A stretch of 34,616 nucleotides of DNA from CAZBYL01 sp964496275 (GCA_964496275.1 CAZBYL010000023.1:1-34616); one strand, 5' to 3'. Counted from the first letter of the stretch, positions 8,076-16,550 are shown. Notes: generated by a model from the letters alone, not told the origin. A program made the numbers and translations.

Positions 8076-8899
8076 TGAGTATACAGGTGCATCCGTCTGC
8101 GATAGTTTCCAAAGATGCGGAAATCGGTGATGATGTACAAATAGGCCCATTCTGTATTGTGGACGGCAAAACAAAGATTGGTGCGCGGACTGAGCTGAAA
8201 GCCTACTCGCGTGTCTGTGACTACACAGAGGTTGGTACTGACTGCGTTTTTCATGAACATGCCGTCATTGGGGGTGCTCCCCAGGATTTGGGCTACAAGG
8301 GTGAGACTTCGTGGGCAAGAATAGGTAACAATGTTGTTTGCCGTGAGTTTGTGACCATCAACAGGGCAACAGGCGAGGGAGAAGAGACTCGTGTGGGGGA
8401 CAACTGTTTTATTATGGAGAATGTTCACCTTGCGCACAATGTTGTTATAGGCAGAGACTGCACGATAGCAAATAAAGCAGGGCTTTCCGGGCACGTTCAT
8501 GTCGGTGATTTTGCAGTCATCGGCGGTATGTCTGGTTTTCACCAGTTTGTACATATCGGTTCTTACTGCATGGTCGGAGGTCTTTCGAGACTTACTCAGG
8601 ACGTTCCGCCGTTTTGTCTGGCAGCAGGAGCTCCGTGCCGCGTCTATGATATAAACAGAGTCGGGCTCAGAAGACGCGGTTTCTCACCAGAATCAAGACG
8701 CAATATTCGTGATATGTACAAAATAATTTATAATTCAGGTCTTACAATAAGAGAGGGTATCAAAGAAGTAGCAAGGATTTATGCGGAAGATGAAGCCGCA
8801 AAGATACTTCTTACATTTGCAGATGAATCCACCAGAGGCTTTACACCCAGAATGACTCAGGATTGGGCGCGCAAATCCGAGGAGAATTCAGTTGATTAA
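8075..8899 (+). CDS. lpxA: UDP-N-acetylglucosamine O-acyltransferase LpxA
   Basis: LpxA performs the first acylation of lipid A synthesis, moving 3-hydroxyacyl from ACP to the 3-OH of UDP-GlcNAc. The 274-residue protein has hexapeptide repeats forming a left-handed beta-helix (about 1-185), with the catalytic histidine H121 in HLAHNVVIG. A C-terminal helical region carries the family sequence GLRRRGFS. The ATG at 8075 forms a TGATG junction with the fabZ stop, with GGAGG (8063-8067) 7 nt upstream. Its 3' end overlaps kdsC by 8 nt. Confidence 0.96.
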   Translation: MSIQVHPSAIVSKDAEIGDDVQIGPFCIVDGKTKIGARTELKAYSRVCDYTEVGTDCVFHEHAVIGGAPQDLGYKGETSWARIGNNVVCREFVTINRATGEGEETRVGDNCFIMENVHLAHNVVIGRDCTIANKAGLSGHVHVGDFAVIGGMSGFHQFVHIGSYCMVGGLSRLTQDVPPFCLAAGAPCRVYDINRVGLRRRGFSPESRRNIRDMYKIIYNSGLTIREGIKEVARIYAEDEAAKILLTFADESTRGFTPRMTQDWARKSEENSVD

Positions 8900-9368
8900 A
8901 TTGCTTGCCCTTGATGTAGACGGCACACTTACAGACGGCGGCATATACATGGATGGGCAAGGGAATGAGCTTAAGCGTTTCGATGTGCAGGATGGCTATG
9001 GTATCGCAGCCTTGCTTCGCAGCGGCGTAAAAGTAGTCTTTATAAGCGGGCGTTACTCTGCGGCAACTGCCCAAAGAGCGGAAAACCTTGGAATAACCGA
9101 GTGTGTAAACGGTACTTCGGAAAAGCTCGCAGACCTTATCGCAATATCGGAAAAATACGGCATATCACAGAGTGAAACGGCATATCTAGGAGATGATATT
9201 CCCGATATCGACTGTATAAATTGGGCCGGTATAGGTATGGCAACTGCAAATGCCAGGGCCGAAGTAATTTCTGTCTCTGATTGGTGTTCAACCTGCCGAG
9301 GAGGGCACGGAGCTGTCAGGGAGTGTGCCGAGTACATTATTTTTATAAATGGGGAAGATAGTAAGTGA
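8892..9368 (+). CDS. kdsC: 3-deoxy-D-manno-octulosonate 8-phosphate phosphatase KdsC
   Basis: KdsC dephosphorylates KDO-8-phosphate to give KDO, the inner-core sugar attached to lipid A. The 158-residue protein is a small, capless HAD phosphatase with nucleophile D8 and acid D10 in ALDVDGTLTDGG, motif II FISGR, and motif IV in YLGDDIPDI. Length and sequence are typical of KdsC. The TTG start at 8892 has GAGGAG (8879-8884) 7 nt upstream and overlaps lpxA by 8 nt. It ends with a 4-nt overlap with the next gene. KdsA and KdsB are not in the window. Confidence 0.92.
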   Translation: MIKLLALDVDGTLTDGGIYMDGQGNELKRFDVQDGYGIAALLRSGVKVVFISGRYSAATAQRAENLGITECVNGTSEKLADLIAISEKYGISQSETAYLGDDIPDIDCINWAGIGMATANARAEVISVSDWCSTCRGGHGAVRECAEYIIFINGEDSK

Positions 9369-10498
9369 ATAATATTATTCCGGCTGTACCGAATCTTTTA
9401 AAAATCAGAGCATTGGACAGGTTTATCTTAAAAGAGCTCAAAGGACCGTTCTTTTTCGGGATAATGTCTTTTACTATTATATTGGTGGCCGGAAGTCTTT
9501 TGTTTCAAATCGCCGATTTGGTTATACAACGCGGGGTGTCGTTAGGCATAGTAGTAAGGCTCTTTTTCTATTACCTTCCGCGCCTTATGGCATATACGAT
9601 TCCGATGAGCTGTCTTCTCGCGGCTCTGCTTGGGTTTGGAAAATTATCCTCGAACTCCGAGCTTGTGGCGCTCAAGTCAGCCGGTCTTTCTTTCAGAAGA
9701 ATAATCAGACCCGTTATAATTGCCACTTTTTTTGTCTCAATAGCGGCCTTTTTTGTGAATGAAACATTGGTTCCCATTAGTGAAAGAGCTGCTGCGAATG
9801 TTATGATGTATGAAGTTTTTAAGCAATCTCCGCCGGTGTTTAAAGAAAAAATATTTTTGAAGGAAGAAAACGGAGGAGAGCTAAAGAGAGTTATTTATAT
9901 AAACAAGATGAAAATTGTTACCGGCGATATGGAGGAGATAGTTGTTGAGGAATTTGACAACGGGAGACTCAGCCGGATCGTATCCGCGAATTCGGGCCAA
10001 TGGGTAAACGGCAGTTGGTGGATACATAAGGGCAATGTGTTTGAAATAAACAAAAACGGCGAAGTAAACCATCTTTTTAAGTTTGATAAACAGGCTTTGA
10101 CTTTGAATATGAGCCCGACAGACGTTGCTAAGTCAACTCAAAAACCGGAGCAGATGACTATACCGGAACTTTTGGATTTTATAAAGATAAATGAGAAAAG
10201 CGGCATCAACGTGTCCAAGTTATGGATGCTCCTTCACTTGCGACTTTCCGTCCCTTGGGCGTGTATGGTGCTTGCACTGGTCGGAGCCGCTCTGGGGAGC
10301 AGACCGCAGCGTTCCAGTTCCGGAGTCGGACTCGGACTCAGCGTAATAATAGTTTTTGTGTATTATGTCATTCTCTCCTTTACACAATCTCTGGGTGACG
10401 CGGGTTACTTGCCGCCTATTGTGGCTGCGTGGATAGCGAATATTATTTTCCTTATTATAGGAGCGCTCCTTTGCAAAAATGCAAATAATCTTGGTTAA
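9365..10498 (+). CDS. LptF/LptG family LPS export permease
   Basis: A YjgP/YjgQ-family membrane protein of 377 residues. In the LptB2FG transporter such proteins extract LPS from the inner membrane and hand it to LptC. The visible topology is typical: three N-terminal membrane segments (about 28-50, 60-82, 105-127), a large periplasmic beta-rich domain (about 130-285) and three C-terminal segments (about 290-375). E. coli uses two paralogues, LptF and LptG. Only one is present here and I cannot tell which it replaces, so no symbol is given. The GTG at 9365 overlaps the kdsC stop (GTGA) with GGGGAAG upstream. It is the last gene of the operon, followed by a bidirectional terminator. Confidence 0.88.
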   Translation: MNNIIPAVPNLLKIRALDRFILKELKGPFFFGIMSFTIILVAGSLLFQIADLVIQRGVSLGIVVRLFFYYLPRLMAYTIPMSCLLAALLGFGKLSSNSELVALKSAGLSFRRIIRPVIIATFFVSIAAFFVNETLVPISERAAANVMMYEVFKQSPPVFKEKIFLKEENGGELKRVIYINKMKIVTGDMEEIVVEEFDNGRLSRIVSANSGQWVNGSWWIHKGNVFEINKNGEVNHLFKFDKQALTLNMSPTDVAKSTQKPEQMTIPELLDFIKINEKSGINVSKLWMLLHLRLSVPWACMVLALVGAALGSRPQRSSSGVGLGLSVIIVFVYYVILSFTQSLGDAGYLPPIVAAWIANIIFLIIGALLCKNANNLG

Positions 10499-10538
10499 GC
10501 ATCAAATTACAGCAACGAACGTGACTTTGTTCAAATAA

Positions 10539-10574
10539 AAATCCGCAGCGAATTTTGGAGTTCGCTGCGGATTT
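10539..10574. terminator. Bidirectional terminator between the lptF/G-like gene and selD
   Basis: A perfect 14-bp inverted repeat, AAATCCGCAGCGAA and TTCGCTGCGGATTT, flanks an 8-nt loop in the gap between two convergent genes. The A- and T-rich ends let it work in both directions. Confidence 0.85.
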
Positions 10575-10604
10575 GCTTATTCTGAGCCGGATATTAGTGC
10601 CGGT

Positions 10605-11636
10605 TTAGACCAGGATTAAATTCCCGTTTCCTTCAATAAATCTTCCGATTACCTTTGATGATGTAAATCCGCCGTCGTGAAGTTCCTGAAGGAGTTGTTT
10701 TTCATTTTCCTGAGGTATCGCCAGCAGAAGACCGCCTGATGTCTGCGGATCAAAAATCAAATCCTCTGCGAAACGCCCCATCTTAGATCTGTTTATAACC
10801 CTGTCGCCGGAGTGTTCTTTGTTAGCGTAAGAGCCTGCCGGAATCAGACCCATGTTGGCCATATCATGTATACCGTCCAGAAGCGGCAGCTCCTTCGTAT
10901 ATATTTCCACAGATACTCCCCGTGACGATAAGTCCAAAGCATGTCCGGCAAGTCCGAATCCTGTAACGTCCGTAGCTGCCGTAACTTTCCCTCTTATAAA
11001 ATCAGACAGTATGGGCGGAATGGCGTTGAGTTTCGCCATGCTGGCTGTCGCAGCCGCAGTATCCTCTTCAGAGAACAGGTTTGCTTTTATTGCTGTTACG
11101 GCAATGCCTGTGCCTATCGGTTTTGTTAATATAAGAGTGTCTCCGTTGTTGGCCGTTCCGACCTGCCACATCTTGTCCTTCTCTACTTCTCCGAATACTA
11201 CAAGCCCGTACTTCGGTTCTTCGTCCTGCACACTGTGTCCGCCTGCAAGCATAGCTCCCGCTTCGCAGATTTTTTCGGCTCCGCCGTTAAGAATCTCTTT
11301 CAGGACGGATATCGGCTCGCATGAGGTGGGGAAGCAAACCACATTTAAAGCTATTATGGGACGTCCTCCCATAGCGTACACATCACTTAGCGAGTTGGCT
11401 GCGGCAATCTCGCCGAAGCGGGCGGGTTCATCGACAACAGGCGTAATAAAATCGACGGTAAGTATCCCGATACGGGACTTATCTATCTCCCACAGAGCCG
11501 CGTCCTCGCCGCCGTTCCAAGAGGCCAGAAGTTCCTGTTTGCGTATAACAGGGAGGTCCTTTAATATTCGGTCCAGCTCCGCCGGACCTATTTTGGCTGC
11601 TCAGCCGCTGGTTTTTGCGCGTTCTGTCAATCTCAT
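10605..11636 (-). CDS. selD: Selenide, water dikinase SelD, a selenoprotein with in-frame TGA (Sec12)
   Basis: SelD makes selenophosphate from selenide and ATP, the selenium donor for selenocysteine and selenouridine synthesis. On the minus strand the frame opens at ATG 11636 with GGAG about 8 nt upstream. It reads MRLTERAKTSG, then TGA at 11603-11601, then AAKIGPAELDRIL, and stays open to 10605. This gives 343 residues against 347 in E. coli. The TGA falls at the catalytic Cys/Sec position of the SelD family, whose motif is G-(C/U)-x-x-K, so it should encode Sec12. An SECIS-like hairpin begins 12 nt after the TGA. Downstream, the ATP-binding region GEIAAANSLSDVYAMGG and the C-terminal PQTSGGLL are intact. 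Calling the gene from 11381 would cut off the active site. It follows birA at 15 nt and probably shares its transcript. Confidence 0.93.
11570..11588 (-). promoter_or_regulatory. SECIS-like hairpin for selD Sec12
   Basis: On the minus strand GGTCCGGC-GGA-GCTGGACC forms an 8-bp stem with one G-U pair and a GGA apical loop. The stem starts 12 nt, and the loop 20 nt, after the TGA codon. Bacterial SECIS elements recognised by SelB lie immediately downstream of UGA, with a G in the first positions of a small apical loop. Both conditions are met. Confidence 0.75.
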
Positions 11637-11651
11637 GCGACATTCTCCGTT

Positions 11652-12665
11652 CTATCTGAGACGTAGGTGATGCACGTCTGCGGCAGCAAAGATGATATCT
11701 TTATCCGCAACTTTGACGATAAGCGCTCCTTGATTTGTGATATCAACTGCTTTTCCGCAGAATTCATCATTATCTTGTATTACCCGCACATCTTTACCTA
11801 TGGTAGCACAGAACGCTCTATATTGAGCAAGTAATTTAGGCAGACCGTCTTTTTCTGACATCATTGTGAGCAATTGGGAGAAAGATTGTAATATGCGTGC
11901 CAGTATGAGCGGTCGGCTATGCTCTCTTCCTGATTCAATAAACATGGATGTAGCCTTTTGGGATATCTCGTTTGACATATCCTCTGCTCTCATGTTTACG
12001 TTTAAGCCTATTCCGGTTATGGCGTAGTATATTCTGTCGGGTTCGCCTGCCGCTTCGCTGAGTATGCCGCATATTTTCTTATCATGTACAAGTATGTCAT
12101 TGGGCCACTTGAGTTCTGCTTCTATGTTGTATTCGTTTTTCAGAACATTTCTTACTGCGATGCCTGCCGCCAGATTTAGAAGCTGAACATCTCCCGGTCG
12201 TAAAAGCGGACGGAGCAGCATTGAAAAAAGTAAATTTTTCCCGCAGGAATTCTCCCAGTTTCTCCCTCTTCTGCCCCTTCCTGCAAGCTGGACATCGGCC
12301 GCAGCTATTATCCCTTGAGGAGCGTTTTGCTGTGCCAATTTTTTTATGATACTTTGAGTCGAATCAACTTCCCTAAAGTAGAGAGCAGTATGAAACAGTG
12401 AATTTTCAAGTAAGTAATAGTTGAGCAGAGTCTGACTCATTTGTTCCGTATCGCAGATATCTGAGAGCATATAGCCCTTTTGCGGGACAGATATTATCTG
12501 TATCCCTTCGTCCTTCAGTGATTTTATAAGTTTGGATATCGCCTGTCTCGACGAGTGAAGTTCTTCTATTATTTGTGTGCTGGGCACAACCTTGCCCTTA
12601 TGCGACAGCAGAAATTCCAGAAGTTTCAGACGGCTGTTGGACTCATCTTGAAATATCTTATTCAT
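11652..12665 (-). CDS. birA: Biotin-[acetyl-CoA-carboxylase] ligase / biotin operon repressor BirA
   Basis: A two-domain, 337-residue BirA. The N-terminal winged helix-turn-helix (about 8-65, containing SSRQAISKLIKSLK and VPQKGYML) should bind the biotin operator. The central ligase domain has the biotinyl-AMP loop GRGRRGRNW and the conserved KWPNDI. The C-terminal SH3-like domain occupies about 285-337. It makes biotinyl-AMP and transfers biotin to the carrier protein of biotin-dependent carboxylases. The ATG at 12665 has AGGAGA just upstream. It is divergent from prfB and is followed by selD at 15 nt. No biotin synthesis genes are nearby, so its regulatory targets are elsewhere or absent. 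Confidence 0.93.
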   Translation of the reverse strand: MNKIFQDESNSRLKLLEFLLSHKGKVVPSTQIIEELHSSRQAISKLIKSLKDEGIQIISVPQKGYMLSDICDTEQMSQTLLNYYLLENSLFHTALYFREVDSTQSIIKKLAQQNAPQGIIAAADVQLAGRGRRGRNWENSCGKNLLFSMLLRPLLRPGDVQLLNLAAGIAVRNVLKNEYNIEAELKWPNDILVHDKKICGILSEAAGEPDRIYYAITGIGLNVNMRAEDMSNEISQKATSMFIESGREHSRPLILARILQSFSQLLTMMSEKDGLPKLLAQYRAFCATIGKDVRVIQDNDEFCGKAVDITNQGALIVKVADKDIIFAAADVHHLRLR

Positions 12666-12739
12666 TGGTTGTCTCCTACTTTCAAAACGAAAATTTGGGC
12701 TTTCCGTAAAAAACGATTCGATTTTACACTCTGTGAGGT

Positions 12740-12745
12740 TATAAT
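12740..12745 (+). promoter_or_regulatory. Probable -10 box of the prfB promoter
   Basis: A perfect TATAAT lies 38 nt before the prfB ATG in the divergent birA/prfB gap. The hexamer at 17-nt spacing, TTCGAT (12717-12722), is only a poor -35 match. Confidence 0.5.
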
Positions 12746-12782
12746 GAAAGGCATGATGTAACGATTGGGAGGGGTTTATGTA

Positions 12783-13908
12783 ATGGTTGTACTGCCTATA
12801 ACAACTGTCATTGCCAACTTGCGCTCATCTTTTGATGAGCTGCGTGAGAGTCTTTGACCTGCCTTCAATAAAGGCAAGAATAGAAGAGCTTCGCAAAATA
12901 TCAGAGCAGCCAGGGTTTTGGAATACGCAGAACGCGCAGGATGTGTCTAAGGAAATGTCTCGTCTTCAGGGACGCGTGGATATGCTTTCTGACGCGCAGA
13001 AAGAACTGGATGATTTGGCTGCTATATCAGAGCTTTTGAGCGAGGAAGACGACGAGGAACTTTCCAAAGAATTTTATATAAGGGCAGAATCCCTTAGAAA
13101 AAAGACTGAAGAAAACAGTGTGCTGATATTGCTTGACGGTGAATACGATTCAAGCAACGCCATATTGACCATACACGCTGGTGCAGGCGGACTTGATTCG
13201 CAGGATTGGGCCGAGATACTGTACAGAATGTATGTGCGTTGGGCAGAAGATCACGGTTATACAGTCAAACTGATAGATGAGCTGCCCGACCAGGAAGCGG
13301 GAATCAAAAGCGTTACCGTATCAATAAACGGTGACTACGCCTATGGATATCTCAAGGGCGAGCAGGGTGTTCACAGGCTTGTCAGAATATCTCCGTTTGA
13401 CTCAGCAAAACGCAGACACACGAGTTTTGCCTCTGTGGAAGTGATGCCAGTGTTGCCTGACAGCGTGGAGATAGAGATAAGGCCCGAGGATCTAAAGATG
13501 GATACATTCAGATCCAGCGGAGCGGGAGGACAGTATGTCAACATGACTGATTCCGCAGTTAGGATTACGCACATTCCGAGCGGGATAATTGTAAGTTGTC
13601 AGACAGAACGCTCTCAGCATATGAACAGAGCCACCGCGATGCAGGTCTTACGCTCAAAACTTTTTGAAAAGATACAGAGCGAGCGTCAGGATCAGCTTGA
13701 AAATATCCAGGGCGAAAAGAGAACAGTGGCATGGGGCAGTCAGATCAGATCATATACACTGCAGCCCTTTCAGCTTATAAAAGACCATCGCTCGGGGTGT
13801 GAAATAGGAAACGTGCAGTCTGTTCTTGACGGTGATATTGATGACCTGATAATGAGCTTCCTTCGTTATCAGAAAACAGGCAAAAGTGCATCTGACGGGA
13901 GTGACTAG
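12783..13908 (+). CDS. prfB: Peptide chain release factor 2, expressed by programmed +1 frameshift
   Basis: RF2 ends translation at UGA and UAA. The gene is split into two frames. ATG 12783 (GGGAGGGG at 12767-12774 upstream) opens a 24-codon frame ending MVVLP...FDELRESL-TGA. At CTT-TGA-C (12852-12858) a +1 shift continues as DLPSIKARIEELR in the main frame to 13908, for a product of 374 residues. The main frame carries the stop-codon recognition tripeptide S203-P204-F205 (SPFDS) and the catalytic G248-G249-Q250 (GAGGQYVN). The arrangement is the classical RF2 autoregulation circuit: low RF2 slows termination at the in-frame UGA and favours the shift. The exported peptidase gene starts 5 nt after the stop. 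Confidence 0.95.
12846..12858 (+). promoter_or_regulatory. prfB +1 recoding site (CTT TGA C)
   Basis: The slippery CTT is followed by TGA and C, the same heptamer as in E. coli prfB. The upstream stimulator is GTGAGAGT rather than the usual AGGGGG, so the Shine-Dalgarno-like pairing is weak. Confidence 0.9.
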
Positions 13909-13913
13909 ACATA

Positions 13914-16094
13914 ATGAATAAAAAACTTTTAAGTGTGCTGTTTATAATGCTAATGCTTCTGCTTTTTGCGGCTTCGTCTGACGCGGCCCAAAATATTGAC
14001 CCGTTTGTACCTAATGTGCCGATAATGCGTCTTAAGGATGTTAAGCCCGGCATGGTCGGGGAAGCTCACACAGTTGTAACCGGAACAGAAATAACAAAAT
14101 TTAAGGTCAAGATAGTGGGAGTTATCCCCAGAAAAAGCAACCCTAAAAATTTAATACTTTTTAAGATCGAAGATAAGAATATAAATGACAACGGCGGAGT
14201 TGCGGCAGGTATGAGCGGTTCTCCCATCTATGTGTCCGGAAAGCTTATAGGAGCTATCGGATACAGTTGGTCCTTTTCCGAAAGAAGCCTCGGGCTGGCC
14301 ACACCGATAGAAGACATGATATCGGCACTGAACTGGCCGGATAAGATCCCGTCATTTTCCGTTTCCAAGAAAATCAATCCGAAACCGATGAGACTGGATA
14401 AACTGACTAAAGCACTTTCCTCGGATGTCACATCAAAGGACGCTGTTTCCGATGATGTGGATTCTGCCGATATTTCGTCGCAGGGTACGGAAGATGATTT
14501 TGAAGTTCAGCCTCTGTCCGATGACAAGTCTTCACCCGCAAGCGGTGATGTGATTTCCAAAGACGAGAACATTGTGAGTGGTGATAAGGGTGCATCTTCG
14601 GGAACCGGCGGCGGACAAAAGAGAGATTCCGTAATTACGATATCGGAACAGAACGATAAAAATCTCAAAAAGGAAATTGAAGCTCTGTTTGATGCGGAGC
14701 TTAAGCCTTTGGCAATGCCTCTGCTTGTTGATGGTATGAGTTCAAGAGCTACGGCAATGCTTCAGAAGAAACTCGGAGTTCCCATAATCCCGCTCGGTTC
14801 TTCGCTTGCATCATCGGGCGCGGCAGATCTTAAAACCAAGCTGACTCCGGGAGCCGCAATGGGTGTTGCTCTCTCTTGGGGAGATGTACAGACAGGTGGT
14901 ATCGGGACACTGAGCGCTGTTGACGCAAACGGACGCTTCCTTGCTTTCGCTCACCCTATGATGAATCAGGGAGCTGTCGCATTTCCGCTCACCGAAGCCT
15001 CCGTTGTCAAGATAATTCCCAGCATGGAACACTCATTTAAGCTTGGATACATGGGAAAAATTATCGGGCTTGTCACTCAGGATAGGGCGGAGGCAATCGG
15101 CGGCAGGTTTGGCAAACTTGCTCCTGCCTCAAGCTACACTCTGCGTTTTCATGATGTCGATACGGACAGAAAGGCAGTCAAGCGCTTCCAGACAGTTGCG
15201 GACGCCTTCACAGGCCCAGCAATCGCTTCCGCCGGTATGGTCGGAATAATAGACGACCAGTGGGGGCGCGGCGGAGAAGGCACAGCTATAATAAATTATA
15301 AGTTTGCCGGCGGCAATCTCAATAGGGGCTGGGAACGCAGAAACATATTCTTCTCATCAACAGACCTCATCAGTACTCTCATGACAGAGTTTGACGACTT
15401 GTCTAAGATTTTCTCTCTCAACCAGTTCCAGGAAATACACCCGTACGGTGTTGATGTCAGCGTTGAGATAACTCGCGACCCCAGAGTGGTTTTCATAGAA
15501 AAGGTTGAGATAGCCGATAAAAAAGATTTTTATACGCCGGGGGACGAGGTTAAGGTTGATATAACCATGAGGCCGTGGCGCAAACAGTCGAGAATTAAGA
15601 GAATGACCCTTGTTGTGCCCAAGAAGGCTGTTGGGTTTTGTGAAATTGTCGTAAGGGGCGGAGGAATAGACGAACCTAATCCGGAATCTATCGTCACAGG
15701 CCTTAGAGCTATCACAAACCTTAACGATCTAATGAAAGAGCTGTCCGCAAAGGAATCGAACAACCAGATAGTCCTCGAGATCAACGGACCCGAAAACATG
15801 TCATCTTTAAAGAATAAAAAAATGTCACAGCTATCTCCCGAGGATTTTCTTGATGACAGGCTGCAAAGCGAAATACGCAATGAAAGTCTGAAGGAAGGCT
15901 CCCTAAAGATAATAGATACTAATTATTACGTTGACGGAATCTTGAGAAAATATATTAAGGTGAAGGGCGGAGCCGGAGACGAAGATATTGTCCCTGCGCT
16001 CACTCAGCCGGAAGGTTTGGACAGCAGTGAAGACGCCGATAGCGGCGGAGATGAGGGAAGTTCCCTCCCTGCACTGACACTCATCGAACGCTGA
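13914..16094 (+). CDS. Exported SpoIVB-type (S55-like) serine peptidase domain protein
   Basis: A 726-residue exported protein. A signal peptide covers about 1-24 (LLSVLFIMLMLLLFA). Residues about 35-150 match the SpoIVB peptidase family: KPGMVGEAHTVV, then the serine motif GMSGSP at 99-104 and LATPIEDM. An acidic Ser/Asp-rich linker follows (about 165-240). A second conserved block at about 310-420 includes FAHPMM with H347, like the histidine block of SpoIVB. In SpoIVB the His block comes first and the Ser block last; here the order is reversed. The C-terminal 250 residues contain a beta-rich segment (about 520-575) and a region I cannot assign. The ATG at 13914 lies 5 nt after prfB, with GGGAG upstream. 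Nothing here suggests sporulation, and an envelope protease role is only inferred. Confidence 0.75.
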   Translation: MNKKLLSVLFIMLMLLLFAASSDAAQNIDPFVPNVPIMRLKDVKPGMVGEAHTVVTGTEITKFKVKIVGVIPRKSNPKNLILFKIEDKNINDNGGVAAGMSGSPIYVSGKLIGAIGYSWSFSERSLGLATPIEDMISALNWPDKIPSFSVSKKINPKPMRLDKLTKALSSDVTSKDAVSDDVDSADISSQGTEDDFEVQPLSDDKSSPASGDVISKDENIVSGDKGASSGTGGGQKRDSVITISEQNDKNLKKEIEALFDAELKPLAMPLLVDGMSSRATAMLQKKLGVPIIPLGSSLASSGAADLKTKLTPGAAMGVALSWGDVQTGGIGTLSAVDANGRFLAFAHPMMNQGAVAFPLTEASVVKIIPSMEHSFKLGYMGKIIGLVTQDRAEAIGGRFGKLAPASSYTLRFHDVDTDRKAVKRFQTVADAFTGPAIASAGMVGIIDDQWGRGGEGTAIINYKFAGGNLNRGWERRNIFFSSTDLISTLMTEFDDLSKIFSLNQFQEIHPYGVDVSVEITRDPRVVFIEKVEIADKKDFYTPGDEVKVDITMRPWRKQSRIKRMTLVVPKKAVGFCEIVVRGGGIDEPNPESIVTGLRAITNLNDLMKELSAKESNNQIVLEINGPENMSSLKNKKMSQLSPEDFLDDRLQSEIRNESLKEGSLKIIDTNYYVDGILRKYIKVKGGAGDEDIVPALTQPEGLDSSEDADSGGDEGSSLPALTLIER

Positions 16095-16100
16095 CTTGTA

Positions 16101-16138
16101 AGTGCGCAGAGCCGCAATAGGCTTTGCGCACTTTTTTT
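16101..16138 (+). terminator. Intrinsic terminator after the S55-like gene
   Basis: A 13-bp stem (16101-16113 with 16120-16132, one G-U pair) and a 6-nt loop are followed by seven T residues (16132-16138). It lies between the convergent S55-like gene and dgkA and overlaps the dgkA stop codon. The T run works for the plus strand. Confidence 0.88.
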
Positions 16139-16499
16139 ATCGGTTCGTTACAATAAGAATAAGTGACATCGAATATGCAAAAGCCAGCGTGAGAAACACC
16201 GCAGCCGACAGCATGTCCTTGGCTATTCTCACGTCCTCTCTGTATGTGGGGCCGAGAAGAAGGTCTATTATAATTTCGGCAGATGTGTTTATCAGCTCCA
16301 CTATTAGGGGTAACAAGCACAGCAGAAACACCTTTACGGACGTTACTCTGTCCGCGCAAAAAAAGAGAGACACTGCAGTCATTATCACTAACATGACAGA
16401 CTCATTTCTGACAGCCTTCTCCGAGATAAACGCACTTTTAAGACCGTTTACGGAATACTTTGTTTTACTTAATAAATTTGTGTTCTTCCACTGCGGCAT
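16137..16499 (-). CDS. dgkA: Diacylglycerol kinase DgkA (prokaryotic integral membrane type)
   Basis: DgkA phosphorylates diacylglycerol or undecaprenol in the inner membrane, recycling lipid released during envelope synthesis. The 120-residue protein starts with an amphipathic region (KYSVNGLKSAF, KAVRNE) followed by three membrane segments. The family signature is present as VELINTSAEIIIDLLL with AKDMLSAAVFL, holding the catalytic Glu and the Asn/Glu/Asp ligands. I choose ATG 16499, with GGGTGAT (16504-16510) upstream, which gives the usual length; a GTG at 16541 would add 14 residues. It is divergent from ileS and convergent with the S55-like gene. Confidence 0.9.
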   Translation of the reverse strand: MPQWKNTNLLSKTKYSVNGLKSAFISEKAVRNESVMLVIMTAVSLFFCADRVTSVKVFLLCLLPLIVELINTSAEIIIDLLLGPTYREDVRIAKDMLSAAVFLTLAFAYSMSLILIVTNR

Positions 16500-16544
16500 A
16501 TTTATCACCCAAACTTTTGAGGTTTTGCTTCTGCCTTCCACGGC

Positions 16545-16550
16545 ATTATA
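16545..16550 (-). promoter_or_regulatory. Possible -10 box for dgkA
   Basis: On the minus strand TATAAT lies about 45 nt before the dgkA ATG. No good -35 is seen at 16-18 nt spacing. Confidence 0.35.

Noticed and set aside
11601..11603. selD as a pseudogene because of an in-frame TGA
   Set aside because: The TGA falls exactly on the Cys/Sec catalytic position, the frame is intact on both sides, and an SECIS-like hairpin follows. Decay would not place the stop there.
10852..11670. Long plus-strand open frame of about 270 codons
   Set aside because: It lies fully opposite selD and birA, is Ser/Ile/Pro-rich without any recognisable domain, and has no ribosome binding site. It is a shadow of the coding strand.
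12783..12857. Short 24-codon ORF and an N-terminally shortened prfB as separate or broken genes
   Set aside because: The CTT-TGA-C site and the continuous RF2 protein across the +1 shift show one recoded gene.
13914..16094. SpoIVB-like domain taken as a sign of sporulation
   Set aside because: S55-like domains occur in many non-sporulating diderms, the domain order differs from SpoIVB, and no spo genes are in the window.
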